Source: Limimaricola cinnabarinus
Lineage (GTDB): Bacteria > Pseudomonadota > Alphaproteobacteria > Rhodobacterales > Rhodobacteraceae
Assembly (NCBI RefSeq): GCF_002723615.1
Contig: NZ_KZ304958.1
Coordinates: forward strand, 1-64,000
Length of the DNA: 64,000 bases
Reading direction: 5' to 3'
Shown: piece by piece, positions 43,259 through 52,569 of the stretch
How the letters are laid out: each line of letters starts with the position of its first letter
How positions within the stretch are numbered: position 1 is the first letter of the stretch
Made by a program: the position numbers and the translations under genes
Notes under the pieces: generated by a model
Databases searched by the model: none
Seen by the model: the letters and a program-made list of their open reading frames with translations, nothing else
Told to the model about the DNA's origin: nothing

Positions 43259-44203
43259 ATGCTGAATTTCCTGCTGCGCCGCGTGGCAATCGCGCTGCCG
43301 ACCGTCATCCTGATCTCGATCTTCGTCTTCGGGCTGCAAAAGCTCTTGCCGGGCGATCCGGTGCTCGCCATGGCGGGCGAGGAGCGCGACCCGGAGGTGA
43401 TCGAGTTCTTGCGCGAGAAATATCGCCTGAACGACCCCGTCCCGGTGCAGTATCTCGCCTGGGTCAAGGGCGCGCTGACCGGCGATCTCGGCATCTCGCT
43501 CAGGACCAACCAGCCGGTGACCGAGCTCATCGGACAGAAGCTTCCCGTGACGATCCAGCTCGCGGTGATGGCGCTGATCTTCGCCATGGTGATCGGCATC
43601 CCGGCGGGCATCCTCTCGGCGGTCAAGAAGGGCACGGTGACCGATTACGTCGCCAATGTCGTGGCGCTCTCGGGCCTGTCGATCCCCAATTTCTGGCTCG
43701 GCATCATGCTGATCCTGCTGGTGGCGGTGAACTGGCAGCTTCTGCCCGCCTCGGGCTACGTGCCGCCCTCCGAAGACCTGTGGCTGTCGATCAAGACCAT
43801 GCTGATGCCCGCCTTCGTGCTGGGCACGGCGCTTGCCGCGACGCTGATGCGCCACACTCGCTCGGCCATGCTGGGCGTGCTCAAATCCGACTATGTGCGC
43901 ACCGCGCGGGCCAAGGGCCTCGCCGAGCGGCGCGTGATCCTGCGCCACGCCTTCCGCAACGCGCTCACCCCGATCGTCACGCTGACCGCGCTTCTCTTCG
44001 GTGAGCTGATCGCGGGGGCGGTGCTGACCGAGCAGATCTTCACCATCCCCGGCTTCGGCAAGCTCGTGGTCGATGCGGTGTTCAACCGCGACTACGCGGT
44101 GGTCCAGGGCATCGTGCTGGTCACCGCGCTCGGCTTCATCGTCATGAACATCCTCGCCGACGCCGCCTATTTCGTCCTGAACCCGCGCCTGAGGAAGCAA
44201 TGA
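43259..44203 (+). CDS. Peptide-type ABC transporter permease (DppB)
   Basis: 314-aa inner-membrane permease with about six helices. It begins directly with a membrane segment (MLNFLLRRVAIALPTVILIS) and contains the cytoplasmic coupling loop KSDYVRTARAKGLAERRVI and the PGDP motif (LLPGDPVLAMAG) of DppB/GsiC proteins. The stop overlaps the next permease start (ATGA). Confidence 0.92.
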   Translation: MLNFLLRRVAIALPTVILISIFVFGLQKLLPGDPVLAMAGEERDPEVIEFLREKYRLNDPVPVQYLAWVKGALTGDLGISLRTNQPVTELIGQKLPVTIQLAVMALIFAMVIGIPAGILSAVKKGTVTDYVANVVALSGLSIPNFWLGIMLILLVAVNWQLLPASGYVPPSEDLWLSIKTMLMPAFVLGTALAATLMRHTRSAMLGVLKSDYVRTARAKGLAERRVILRHAFRNALTPIVTLTALLFGELIAGAVLTEQIFTIPGFGKLVVDAVFNRDYAVVQGIVLVTALGFIVMNILADAAYFVLNPRLRKQ

Positions 44204-45123
44204 TGGCCCAGCCCGCGACCGCCCAGCCCGCGACCCCCGCCACCATCGATCCCCAGACCGTCGTCGCCGATGACCCAGTTCTGGCGGCGCGCCCCGAGAA
44301 CCGGGTGTGGAAGAAGTTCCGCAGCCACAAATCCGCGATGCTGGGCGGCATTCTCGTCGGCTTCTTCGTGCTGATGGCCGTCTTCGCGCCGCTGCTGCCG
44401 ATCCCCGATCCGACCGCCACCGATTGGGGCGCCGTGCGCAAGGCCCCCTCGGCCGCTCATTGGCTCGGCACCGACGAGATCGGCCGCGACGTGCTCTCGC
44501 GCCTCGTCTGGGGCGCGCGCGCCTCGCTGATGGCGGGGGTGGTCTCGGTCGGCATCGCCGTGGCCTTCGGCGTGCCCTTGGGCATCCTCGCGGGCTATTT
44601 CGGCGGCTGGACCGACGGCATCATCTCGCGCTGCACCGAGGCGCTCCTCGCGGTGCCGTTCCTGATCCTCGCCATCGCGCTCGCGGCCTTTCTCGGGCCG
44701 TCGCTGACCAACGCCATGATCGCCATCGGCCTTTCGGCCACGCCGGTCTTCGTGCGGCTGACGCGCGGGCAGGTGATCTCGGTCAAGGCCGAGGATTACG
44801 TCGAGGGCGCGCATGCGATCGGCCTGTCGACGCCGAAGATCCTGCGCCGCTACGTCTTTCCCAACATCCTGCCGCCCGTGCTGGTGCAGGCGACGCTGAC
44901 CATCGCCACCGCGATCATCGCCGAGGCGTCGCTGTCCTTCCTCGGGCTGGGCCAGCAGCCGCCCGCGCCCTCGTGGGGCTCGATGCTCAACACCGCCAAG
45001 AACTTCCTCGCCCAAGCGCCCTGGATGGCGATGTGGCCGGGCATCGCAATCTTTCTCGTGGTGCTGGGCTTCAACCTTCTGGGCGACGGGCTGCGCGACG
45101 CGCTCGACCCGCGCGAACACTGA
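44200..45123 (+). CDS. Peptide-type ABC transporter permease (DppC)
   Basis: 307-aa partner permease. An N-terminal cytoplasmic segment of about 50 residues is followed by six helices; HWLGTDEIGRDVLSRLVWG and the coupling loop EDYVEGAHAIGLSTPKILRR are DppC/GsiD features. Two successive ATG codons (44200, 44203) can serve as start. The gamma-glutamyltransferase-like gene follows after 21 nt, so uptake and hydrolysis are co-transcribed. Confidence 0.92.
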   Translation: MMAQPATAQPATPATIDPQTVVADDPVLAARPENRVWKKFRSHKSAMLGGILVGFFVLMAVFAPLLPIPDPTATDWGAVRKAPSAAHWLGTDEIGRDVLSRLVWGARASLMAGVVSVGIAVAFGVPLGILAGYFGGWTDGIISRCTEALLAVPFLILAIALAAFLGPSLTNAMIAIGLSATPVFVRLTRGQVISVKAEDYVEGAHAIGLSTPKILRRYVFPNILPPVLVQATLTIATAIIAEASLSFLGLGQQPPAPSWGSMLNTAKNFLAQAPWMAMWPGIAIFLVVLGFNLLGDGLRDALDPREH

Positions 45124-45144
45124 ATTTCAAGAAAAGAGTTACAA

Positions 45145-46929
45145 ATGACCGGTTTCACCACCCGCCCCGAGATCCGCGGCACCTTCGGCACCGTCACCTC
45201 GACCCACTGGATCGCCTCCGCCACCGGCATGGGCATCCTCGAGCGCGGCGGCAACGCTTTCGATGCCGCCGTGGCCACCGGCCTCGTGCTGCAGGTGGTC
45301 GAGCCGCATCTCAACGGCCCGGCGGGCGACCTGCCGGTGATCTTCCGCACGGCCAGCACGGGCAAGGTCGAGGTGGTCTGCGGGCAGGGCCCTGCGCCCG
45401 CGGGTGCCACGATCGAGCATTACAAGGCGCAAGGCTTCGATCTCATCCCCGGCACCGGGCTTCTGGCGACCGTCATCCCCGGCGCCTTCGACGGCTGGAT
45501 GCTGATGCTGCGCGACCATGGCACGATGGAGATCGCGGACGTGATGCGCCCGGCCATCGACTATGCCCGCGACGGCCACCCGGTGCTGCCGCGCGTGGCG
45601 GCGACGATGCAGGGGCTGGTGGAATATTTCCAGACCGAATGGCCGACCTCCGCCAAGGTCTGGGCACCGCAGGGCCGCGCGCCCGAAGCGCATGAGCTGT
45701 TCCGCAACCCCGACCTCGCCGACACCTATGAGCGGCTCTCGAAGGCCGAGGGCTGCAGCCGCGCGGCGCGGATCGACGCGGCCCGCGCGATGTGGGCCGA
45801 GGGCTTCGTCGCCGAGGCGGTGGAGGGCTACCTCAAGGAAGCCGAGGTGCATGACGTCTCCGAACGCAGGAACCGCGGCGTGCTGACCAAGGCCGACATG
45901 GCGGGCTGGCGCGCGAGCTACGAGGCGCCGGTCTCGATCGACTACCATGGCTGGACGGTCCACAAGACCGGGCCTTGGGGGCAGGGGCCGGTGCTGCTGC
46001 AGGCGCTCTCGATCCTGAAGAATTTCGACCTCGCGGCGATGGACCCGAACGGGCCGGACTTCGTGCATACCGTGATCGAGGCGATGAAGCTCGCCTATGC
46101 CGACCGCGAGGCCCATTACGGCGATCCGGCCCATTCCGATGTTCCTCTGAACCTGCTGCTCTCGGACGACTACGGTGCCGAGCGCGCGAAGCTGATCGGC
46201 GAGACCGCCTCGACGGAGCAGCGTCCGGGCCGGATCGAGGGCTATGAGCATCAGGCCGAGGCGGCGATCGAGCGCGCCGCCCGCGAGTTCGACCGCAACC
46301 CCGCGGCCGCACCGCAGGAGCCGACCATGGCGCACCTGTCGGAAAAGCGCGGCGACACCGTGCATCTCGACGTGATCGACAAATGGGGCAACATGGTCGC
46401 CGCGACCCCTTCGGGCGGCTGGCTGCAAAGCTCCCCCGTCATTCCGGGCCTCGGCTTCCCGCTCAACACCCGCGCCCAGATGTTCTGGCTCGACGAAGGC
46501 CTGCCCACCTCGCTCGCTCCGAGCCGCCGCCCGCGGACCACGCTGACCCCGACGCTGGCCGAAAAGGACGGTCGCGGCCTCGTCTTCGGCACGCCGGGCG
46601 GCGACCAGCAGGACCAGTGGCAGCTGGTGTGGTTTTTGCGCTTCGTGCATCACGGGACGGACCTGCAGGAGGGCATGGACGCAGCCCTGTTCCATTCGAT
46701 GCATTTCCAGGGCTCCTTCTACCCGCGCGAATGCAAGCCCGGCGAGATGATGATCGAGCCCGCTATGGGCGAGGACACCATCGAGGCGCTGCGCGCGCGT
46801 GGCCACAAGGTGACCGTGGCCGAGCCGTGGAGCGTCGGTCGGCTGACAGCGGCGCTGCGCGAGCCCGACGGGCTGTTGCGCGCCGCCGCCACGCCGCGGC
46901 TGATGCAGGCCTATGCGGTGGGGCGCTGA
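45145..46929 (+). CDS. ggt: Gamma-glutamyltransferase family protein
   Basis: 594-aa Ntn-hydrolase precursor. Large-subunit hallmarks LERGGNAFDAAVATGLVL and ANLxxGGPAG-like HLNGPAGDLPV are present. The expected autoprocessing threonine is the T of GDTVHLDVIDKWGNMVA (about residue 405), where the small subunit would begin. FGTPGGDQQDQW is the C-terminal substrate motif. No signal peptide is seen, so unlike E. coli Ggt it should act in the cytoplasm on imported gamma-glutamyl or related amide substrates. Oxamate amidohydrolase and cephalosporin acylase are relatives to keep in mind. Confidence 0.87.
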   Translation: MTGFTTRPEIRGTFGTVTSTHWIASATGMGILERGGNAFDAAVATGLVLQVVEPHLNGPAGDLPVIFRTASTGKVEVVCGQGPAPAGATIEHYKAQGFDLIPGTGLLATVIPGAFDGWMLMLRDHGTMEIADVMRPAIDYARDGHPVLPRVAATMQGLVEYFQTEWPTSAKVWAPQGRAPEAHELFRNPDLADTYERLSKAEGCSRAARIDAARAMWAEGFVAEAVEGYLKEAEVHDVSERRNRGVLTKADMAGWRASYEAPVSIDYHGWTVHKTGPWGQGPVLLQALSILKNFDLAAMDPNGPDFVHTVIEAMKLAYADREAHYGDPAHSDVPLNLLLSDDYGAERAKLIGETASTEQRPGRIEGYEHQAEAAIERAAREFDRNPAAAPQEPTMAHLSEKRGDTVHLDVIDKWGNMVAATPSGGWLQSSPVIPGLGFPLNTRAQMFWLDEGLPTSLAPSRRPRTTLTPTLAEKDGRGLVFGTPGGDQQDQWQLVWFLRFVHHGTDLQEGMDAALFHSMHFQGSFYPRECKPGEMMIEPAMGEDTIEALRARGHKVTVAEPWSVGRLTAALREPDGLLRAAATPRLMQAYAVGR

Positions 46930-46931
46930 GC

Positions 46932-47681
46932 ATGACCTATTCGATCATCGCGCATGACCGGGACACCGGCGAGATCGGCCTCGCCGTCGCCTCGCGCTTC
47001 TTCGCCGCTGGCGCCGCCGTCCCCTATGTCGGCGCGCGCTGCGCCGTCGCCACGCAGGCCTTCGTCAACCCGCTCTGGGGCGTCGAGGGGCGCCAGCGCC
47101 TCGCGGCGGGCGAAGGCGCAAGCTCGGTGCTGGCCGATCTGAAATCCCGCGACGCGGCGCAGGCGATCCGCCAGTGTCACATGATGGACGCGCAAGGCGA
47201 CTTTGCCGCGCATACCGGGGCGGAGTGCATCGACTGGGCCGGGCATCTGGTCGGGAAGACCCATTCCGTCGCGGGCAACATGCTGGTGGATGCGGGCGTC
47301 GTCGAGGCGACCTTCGCGGCCTATGAAAAGGCCGAAGGCACCATGGCCGAGCGCCTGCTCGCGGCGATGGAGGCGGGCGAGGAAGCGGGCGGCGACAGGC
47401 GCGGACGCCAGGCCGCGGGGCTGACCGTGCATCGCGGGCAGGACTACCCCTTCCTGTCGCTGCGGGTGGATGACGACGCCGATCCGCTGGCCGAGCTGCG
47501 CCGCCTGCTCGACGTGGCCGACGAGCGTTACCTGCATGTCGCGGGCGCGATGCCGACCGCCGAGAACTTCTCGGGGCTCACCGATCGCGCGCCGATCGAC
47601 CGGGCCATCGAGGCGGCCGAGGCGCGCCGCCGCGCCGAGGGCCGCGTCTCGCGCTCGCGCGCGACCGAAACGGGGGCCTGA
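46932..47681 (+). CDS. DUF1028 family (Ntn-hydrolase-like) protein
   Basis: 249 aa. The N-terminus YSIIAHDRDTGEIGLAVASRFFA and VGARCAVATQAFVNP are diagnostic for DUF1028, predicted Ntn-fold hydrolases that often neighbour peptidase and Ggt genes. Starts 2 nt after the ggt-like stop. It may process a related amide or gamma-glutamyl substrate; activity is unproven for the family. The arginine-rich C-terminal 25 residues are poorly conserved. Confidence 0.85.
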   Translation: MTYSIIAHDRDTGEIGLAVASRFFAAGAAVPYVGARCAVATQAFVNPLWGVEGRQRLAAGEGASSVLADLKSRDAAQAIRQCHMMDAQGDFAAHTGAECIDWAGHLVGKTHSVAGNMLVDAGVVEATFAAYEKAEGTMAERLLAAMEAGEEAGGDRRGRQAAGLTVHRGQDYPFLSLRVDDDADPLAELRRLLDVADERYLHVAGAMPTAENFSGLTDRAPIDRAIEAAEARRRAEGRVSRSRATETGA

Positions 47682-47682
47682 G

Positions 47683-48516
47683 ATGGATCTCGGCACGATC
47701 CTGACGCTTCTGGGCGTCGCCGTCGGGGCGGGTGTCGCGGGCGGCATCCTCGCCGGGCTTCTGGGCGTGGGCGGTGGCATCGTCATCGTGCCCGCGCTTT
47801 ATTTCGCGCTGTCGCTCACCGGCATGGAGCCGGGGCTGACCATGCAGCTCGCGGTCGGCACCTCGCTCGCCACCATCGTCTTCACCTCGCTGTCTTCCGC
47901 CCGCGGGCATTACAGGAAGGGCGCGATCGATGCGGGCCTGCTGAAGCTCTGGGCGCCCTCGATCCTCGTCGGCGTGGTGCTGGGCAGCTTCACCGGCGGG
48001 CTGATCGACGGGCGCATCCTGATCGCGGTCTTCGCGGCGGTGGCGGCGGCGGTGGCGCTCGACATGGTGCTGCGCGGGCGCAAGGGGGAGGTGACGCCGA
48101 AGGGCTTCTCGAAACCCGCTTGGGCGGGGTTCGGGGTCTTTGCGGGCACGGTTTCGTCGATGATGGGGATCGGCGGCGGCACGGTCTGCGTGCCACTCCT
48201 CAATTTCCTCGGCTACGACATCCGCCGCGCCGTCGGCACCTCCGCCGCGATCGGCTTCGTGATCGGCCTGCCCGGCGCGATCATCTACATGCTGACCGGG
48301 CTCGGGGCCGAGGGGCTGCCACCGTTTTCGCTGGGCTATGTCAACCTCGTGGCCGTGGCGGTGATCATCCCGCTGACCACCAGCTTCGCGGGCGTCGGCG
48401 TGAAGCTCGCCCATTCGATCCCGCAACGCGCGCTGCGCCTCTCCTTCGGGGTGTTTCTGGCGCTGACATCGGCGCGCATGCTATGGGATCTGGCATCGGC
48501 AACGGGGGTGGCATGA
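47683..48516 (+). CDS. TauE/SafE-family sulfite/organosulfonate exporter
   Basis: 277-aa membrane protein with about eight helices and two glycine-rich repeats characteristic of the family: LAGLLGVGGGIVIVPAL near residue 25 and SSMMGIGGGTVCVPLL near 165. Family members export sulfite, sulfoacetate or similar anions. Starting 1 nt after the DUF1028 stop, it is in the same operon as peptide uptake and ggt-like genes, which hints at breakdown of a sulphur-containing gamma-glutamyl compound. The exported anion is unknown. Confidence 0.88.
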   Translation: MDLGTILTLLGVAVGAGVAGGILAGLLGVGGGIVIVPALYFALSLTGMEPGLTMQLAVGTSLATIVFTSLSSARGHYRKGAIDAGLLKLWAPSILVGVVLGSFTGGLIDGRILIAVFAAVAAAVALDMVLRGRKGEVTPKGFSKPAWAGFGVFAGTVSSMMGIGGGTVCVPLLNFLGYDIRRAVGTSAAIGFVIGLPGAIIYMLTGLGAEGLPPFSLGYVNLVAVAVIIPLTTSFAGVGVKLAHSIPQRALRLSFGVFLALTSARMLWDLASATGVA

Positions 48517-49217
48517 GCGGGGATGACGAAACGCTGCTCGATCGGCTGCGCGAGGGGCTGCGCGACGAGAGCCTGCTGTCGAACGGCAAGGTGATGCCCG
48601 AGCGGCAGCTGGCCGAGCGGCTCGGGCTTGGCCGGGCGCGGCTCAGGCGGCTTCTGGGCGTGCTCGAGGCCGAAGGCACGATCTTTCGGCGACAGGGGCA
48701 GGGGACCTTCGCCGCACCGCCGCCCGCGGGCGGCGGCATAGAGACGCTGGTGCGCTGCGTCACGCCGCACAATCTCATGGAGGTCCGGCTCGAGATCGAG
48801 CCGGCGCTCGCCGCCCATGCCGCGCAGCGCGCCACGCCCGAGGAACTCGTGGTGCTGGAGCGGCTGATGCAGGCGACGCTGACGCCCGACGATCCGCGCG
48901 GCTACGAGACGGCGGACGACATCTTTCACTTCAAGATCGCCGAGCTGGCGCACAACCCGCTGTTCCTGACGATCCACCAGTCGATCCGCGCGGTGCGCCG
49001 CCACGCGCAATGGACCGACCGCCGCCGCGAGACGCTTTCGGCCGAGCGGATATCGACGCTGGGCCGCCAGCACGCGGCGCTCTATGCGCATATCGCCGGG
49101 CGCCGCCCGGCCGAGGCCGCCGCCGAGATGGAGCAGCACCTGCTCACCGTGTCGAGCACGATGCTGCGGGTGCGCCGCCACGAGACGGCCCTCGGCGGCG
49201 AGCTGGCCAGGGAATGA
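48513..49217 (+). CDS. GntR-family regulator (FadR/FCD subfamily)
   Basis: 234 aa. N-terminal winged helix (about residues 5-70, PERQLAERLGLGRARLRRLLGVLEAEG) and C-terminal all-helical FCD domain (EVRLEIEPALAAHAAQRAT; HFKIAELAHNPLF). ATG 48513 overlaps the exporter stop. As the last gene of the peptide-ggt operon it probably regulates that operon in response to a carboxylate metabolite. Confidence 0.9.
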   Translation: MSGDDETLLDRLREGLRDESLLSNGKVMPERQLAERLGLGRARLRRLLGVLEAEGTIFRRQGQGTFAAPPPAGGGIETLVRCVTPHNLMEVRLEIEPALAAHAAQRATPEELVVLERLMQATLTPDDPRGYETADDIFHFKIAELAHNPLFLTIHQSIRAVRRHAQWTDRRRETLSAERISTLGRQHAALYAHIAGRRPAEAAAEMEQHLLTVSSTMLRVRRHETALGGELARE

Positions 49218-49234
49218 AGACAGGCGCGGGCGGC

Positions 49235-49456
49235 CTAGAGCTCGCCCGCCCTGATCCTGCGCTCATAGGCATCGAGCATCGCCGTCAGGGGGTCGGCCCC
49301 CCCGAGGCTCTCCGCATCGCGGCGATAGGCCCCCGGCACGCGCCCGGCGGTGCAGACCACCTTGTCGCCGCGCATGGCCCGGACATGCCAGACATCGTCT
49401 TCGAGCCTCGCCTCGATCCGGCAGGCTTCGCCGTCGTGTTCGAATGCACGCTCCAT
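49235..49456 (-). CDS. Small hypothetical protein downstream of cobalamin-type ABC operon
   Basis: 73 aa, acidic and soluble, starting MERAFEHDGEACRIEARLED; no recognised domain. GGAGGATCCG before the ATG is a strong ribosome-binding site and codon use is like that of neighbours, so it is likely real. It is the last minus-strand gene after the permease, 77 nt downstream, and may be part of the riboswitch-controlled transcript. Confidence 0.65.
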   Translation of the reverse strand: MERAFEHDGEACRIEARLEDDVWHVRAMRGDKVVCTAGRVPGAYRRDAESLGGADPLTAMLDAYERRIRAGEL

Positions 49457-49533
49457 CGGATCCTCCTTGCAGGTTCGACCGGCACGGGTGCCGCCCGCGA
49501 TCGCACCACAAAAGCGCTGCGTTGCCAAGACGA

Positions 49534-50613
49534 TCATGCCCGGCGCGGCGCGCCGCCCTGTCGCCGGCCCAGCAGCCAGACGAAGAACAGCCCGCCCACG
49601 AGACCGGTCACCACGCCGATCGGCATGTCCTGCGGCGCCATCACGGTGCGGGACAGCAGGTCGCACCAGATCAGGAACACCGCGCCGAGCAGCGCCGAAA
49701 GCGGCAGCACCCGGGCATGGCCGCCCCCCACCATCATCCGGGCGACATGCGGGACCATCAGCCCGACGAAACCGATCACGCCCGAAAAGGCCACCATGGT
49801 GCCGGTCAGGAGCGCGCCTGCCACGAACACCTCCAGCCGGAACCGCGCCACCGGGATGCCCAGGGTCGCGGCGGATTCGTCGCCGATGGTCATCGCGTCG
49901 AGATCCTGCGCCCTGCTCCACAGCCATGCGCCGCAGACCGCCAAGGCAAAGGCGGGGAAGACAAGCTGCGACCATTGCGCGAGGCCGAGGCTGCCCAGCA
50001 TCCAGAAGATCACCATATGCGACGCGCGCGGATCGCCCAGAAAGATCATCACGTTGGCCCCGGCCATCACGACGAAGGACACCGCGACACCGGCCAGCAC
50101 CAGCCGCTCGGCCGAGGCCGCGTCGGCCAGCCGCGCCACGCCGAGCACCAGCGCCATCGCGCAAAGCGCGCCCGCGAAGGCGAAGAGCGGCACCGTGGCG
50201 AGACCGAGGATCAGCCCGGTATGCAAGAGCGCGGTGATCGCGCCGAAGGCCCCGCCAGAGGAGATCCCGAGCAGGTGCGGATCGGCCAGCGCGTTTCGCG
50301 TCACCGCCTGCAACCCGGCCCCCACCAGCGCAAGCCCTGCCCCCACCAGCCCGGCGAGGATCGTCCGCGGCACCCGCAGCTCCCAGATGATGGCCTCGTG
50401 ACCGGCGGGCCAGGCGGTCTCGACCAGGCCGGGCAGGAGCCGGTCGGCGATCACGCCCCAGACCGTCCCGGCCGCGATGGGCACCGCGCCGACGCTGACG
50501 GCGGCGGTGAAGGACAGGCCGAGGATTAGCACCGCCAGGCCGAGCGCGGCGGGAAACAGCCCGGCCCGCCGGCGGGGGGGCGTCCGGGCGACCGAGAGCG
50601 AAGAGCCGGTCAT
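49534..50613 (-). CDS. btuC: FecCD/BtuC-family ABC transporter permease (cobalamin/siderophore type)
   Basis: 359-aa permease with about nine to ten helices. LRVPRTILAGLVGAGLALVGAGLQ and NALADPHLLGISSGGAFGAI are hallmark BtuC/FecCD motifs. Its start overlaps the receptor gene stop. Because the operon lies behind a cobalamin riboswitch, uptake of cobalamin or another corrinoid is the leading assignment; iron-siderophore or related uptake is the alternative for the family. Confidence 0.87.
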   Translation of the reverse strand: MTGSSLSVARTPPRRRAGLFPAALGLAVLILGLSFTAAVSVGAVPIAAGTVWGVIADRLLPGLVETAWPAGHEAIIWELRVPRTILAGLVGAGLALVGAGLQAVTRNALADPHLLGISSGGAFGAITALLHTGLILGLATVPLFAFAGALCAMALVLGVARLADAASAERLVLAGVAVSFVVMAGANVMIFLGDPRASHMVIFWMLGSLGLAQWSQLVFPAFALAVCGAWLWSRAQDLDAMTIGDESAATLGIPVARFRLEVFVAGALLTGTMVAFSGVIGFVGLMVPHVARMMVGGGHARVLPLSALLGAVFLIWCDLLSRTVMAPQDMPIGVVTGLVGGLFFVWLLGRRQGGAPRRA

Positions 50614-51554
50614 TCCACCGCCCCGGCAAAGGCCCGCGCCAGAAGGCCCACCGCCTCGATGTTGCGCGGCCCCGGCGTGGCGGCGACATAATCGAGGATG
50701 ACGAAGTTGTCCTCGCGGATGGCGGTGAGACCGGCGAGGGCCGGGTTGGACGTCAGAAAGTCGCGCTTCTGGGCGGCGGTGACCTCGCCGTAATCGACGA
50801 TCACGATCACCTCCGGGTCGCGGGCGATCACCTCTTCCCAGCCGATCATGGCCCAGCTCTTGCCGAAATCCTGCATGATGTTGACCCCGCCCGCCGCCTC
50901 GATCAGCGCGGTCGGCATGGCGTAGCGCCCGGCGGTGTAGGGCGTGTCCTCGCCGCTGTCATAGACGAAGACGCGCGGCGGCGTGCCGGTCCCGATCGCG
51001 TCCGACAGCGCGGCAAGCTCGGCCCGCCAGCCCGCGATGAGCGCCTCGGCCCGCTCCGAGACCCCGAAGATCGCACCGAGATTGCGGATGTCGGTATAAA
51101 GATCATCGAGGCTGGCCCGGGGCTTCTCCATCACGTGGATGCAGCTCTCGGCCAGCTCGTAGACCGTGATGCCGAAGGGGGCGAGCCTGTCCGGCGTGAC
51201 CTCGCCGCCGATGGACATGCCGTAATTCCAGCCGGCGAAATAGAAATCGGCATTCGCGCCCAAAAGCACTTCGCGCCCCGGATATCGCGGCGACAGCTCC
51301 GGGATCTCCGCGAGCGCGGCCTGCAACGGCCCGTGGACCGTCCGCGCGTCGGAAATGCCGGTATGGCCGGCCATGCGGTCCTGCAGGCCGAGCGCCAGCA
51401 TCATCTCGGTCAGGTTGACGTCGTTCGAGACCGCCCGCCGGGGCGGGGCCTCGACGGTGATCTCGCGGTCGCAGCTCTGCACCGTCACGGGAAAGGCCTG
51501 CGCCTTGGCGGGAGAGGCGAGGAGGGCGGCGAGGAAAAGGAGGGATCGGGTCAT
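50610..51554 (-). CDS. btuF: BtuF-type ABC transporter substrate-binding protein
   Basis: 314-aa periplasmic receptor (class III, helical-backbone). A signal peptide (MTRSLLFLAALLASPAKAQA, about 19 residues) precedes FPVTVQSCDREITVEAPPRR. The SSDVNLTEMMLALGL-like region and AAGGVNIMQDFGKSWAMIGW are typical of BtuF/FhuD-like proteins. It would deliver corrinoid to the BtuC-like permease. It is the middle gene of the riboswitch-led operon. Confidence 0.85.
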   Translation of the reverse strand: MTRSLLFLAALLASPAKAQAFPVTVQSCDREITVEAPPRRAVSNDVNLTEMMLALGLQDRMAGHTGISDARTVHGPLQAALAEIPELSPRYPGREVLLGANADFYFAGWNYGMSIGGEVTPDRLAPFGITVYELAESCIHVMEKPRASLDDLYTDIRNLGAIFGVSERAEALIAGWRAELAALSDAIGTGTPPRVFVYDSGEDTPYTAGRYAMPTALIEAAGGVNIMQDFGKSWAMIGWEEVIARDPEVIVIVDYGEVTAAQKRDFLTSNPALAGLTAIREDNFVILDYVAATPGPRNIEAVGLLARAFAGAVE

Positions 51555-51557
51555 GGG

Positions 51558-52349
51558 TCAGCTCCTGTCGCGGGAAGCGAGCGCATAGGTGAGGCGGCTG
51601 CGTCCCGAGGGTTCGAGACGCTCGCGGCGGGCGGTGACGGCAAAGGCGCGGGCGACGGTCGCCGCGTCGAGCGCGGTCTCGGGCGGGCCGAGTGCGATCA
51701 TCTCGCCGCGAGAGAGCACCAGCACCTCGTCGCAAAGATCGAAGGCGAGATCGAGATCGTGCAGGCTGGTGACGATGGTGACGTCGAGCCCGCGCAGCAT
51801 CTCCAGAAGTTCGAGCCGGTGGCGGATGTCGAGATGGTTGGTCGGCTCGTCGAGGATCAGCACCTGCGGCTCCTGCACCAGCGCGCGGGCCAGCATCGCG
51901 CGCTGCTTCTCGCCGCCAGACAGCGCGCCGAAGCGGCGTTCGGCCAATCCCGAAAGATCGAGCCTTCGCAGCACCGCCTCGACGATCGCCGCGTCCTCCT
52001 CGCCCGGCGCCGCGCCCCCGCGCCGATGCGGCACCCGCCCCAGCGCCGCGATCTCGCGCAGGCTCAGGGCGAAATCCGTCGGCTGCTCCTGCAGCACGGC
52101 GGCGACGCGGCGCGCGGCGGCGCGGGGCGGCATGGCCCATATGTCCTCGCCATCGATGCGGACCGTGCCGCTTCGGGGCCGGTGAAACCGGTAGAGCAGC
52201 CGCAGCAGCGTCGACTTGCCCGCGCCATTGGCCCCGACCACGCCCAGCCTTCGGCCGGCGGAGAGCGTGAAGCTCACACCGTTCAGGATGTCCGGGCCGC
52301 GGCGCGGCCCCCAGCCCAGATCGGTGGCGCTGATCGAGGCGGCGCTCAT
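51558..52349 (-). CDS. btuD: BtuD-type ABC transporter ATP-binding protein
   Basis: 263-aa ATPase. Walker A GANGAGKSTLLRLLYR near residue 38, signature LSGGEKQRAMLARAL near 143, Walker B VLILDEPTNHLD near 163, H-loop TSLHDLDLAFDL. This pattern is that of FecE/BtuD-type ATPases. GGAG lies 8 nt before the ATG. It is the first full-length gene of the operon, about 220 nt downstream of the riboswitch. Confidence 0.88.
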   Translation of the reverse strand: MSAASISATDLGWGPRRGPDILNGVSFTLSAGRRLGVVGANGAGKSTLLRLLYRFHRPRSGTVRIDGEDIWAMPPRAAARRVAAVLQEQPTDFALSLREIAALGRVPHRRGGAAPGEEDAAIVEAVLRRLDLSGLAERRFGALSGGEKQRAMLARALVQEPQVLILDEPTNHLDIRHRLELLEMLRGLDVTIVTSLHDLDLAFDLCDEVLVLSRGEMIALGPPETALDAATVARAFAVTARRERLEPSGRSRLTYALASRDRS

Positions 52350-52406
52350 TGCGGCGGCTCCGTGGTCATGCGGCCCGGCCCATGGCCGGTGCCAAGAGCG
52401 GCGTCT

Positions 52407-52523
52407 CTAATGAAAGAGGTGAGTGATCGAATTCGGGTCCGGCCCATGCAGCCCTCCGCGCAGTTGCGGGGTGCGCAGGGGCAGGGACCGGCAATTTCGG
52501 TTCGGCACGGGCCGACAAGCCAT
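52407..52523 (-). CDS. Small open frame (38 aa) between the cobalamin riboswitch and btuD
   Basis: Reads from ATG 52523 (MACRPVPNRNCRSLPLRT...) to TAG 52407-52409; an adjacent ATG at 52526 would add one Met. AGGAGG lies 5 nt before the ATG, the best ribosome-binding site in this leader, and GC3 is high. It contains two cysteines and two histidines. No family is recognised. It could be a leader peptide or a true small protein in the cobalamin regulon. Confidence 0.45.
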   Translation of the reverse strand: MACRPVPNRNCRSLPLRTPQLRGGLHGPDPNSITHLFH

Positions 52524-52569
52524 CATGGCCTCCTGTCCGGGACACCCCGCCCGGTTTGAATGACATCCA

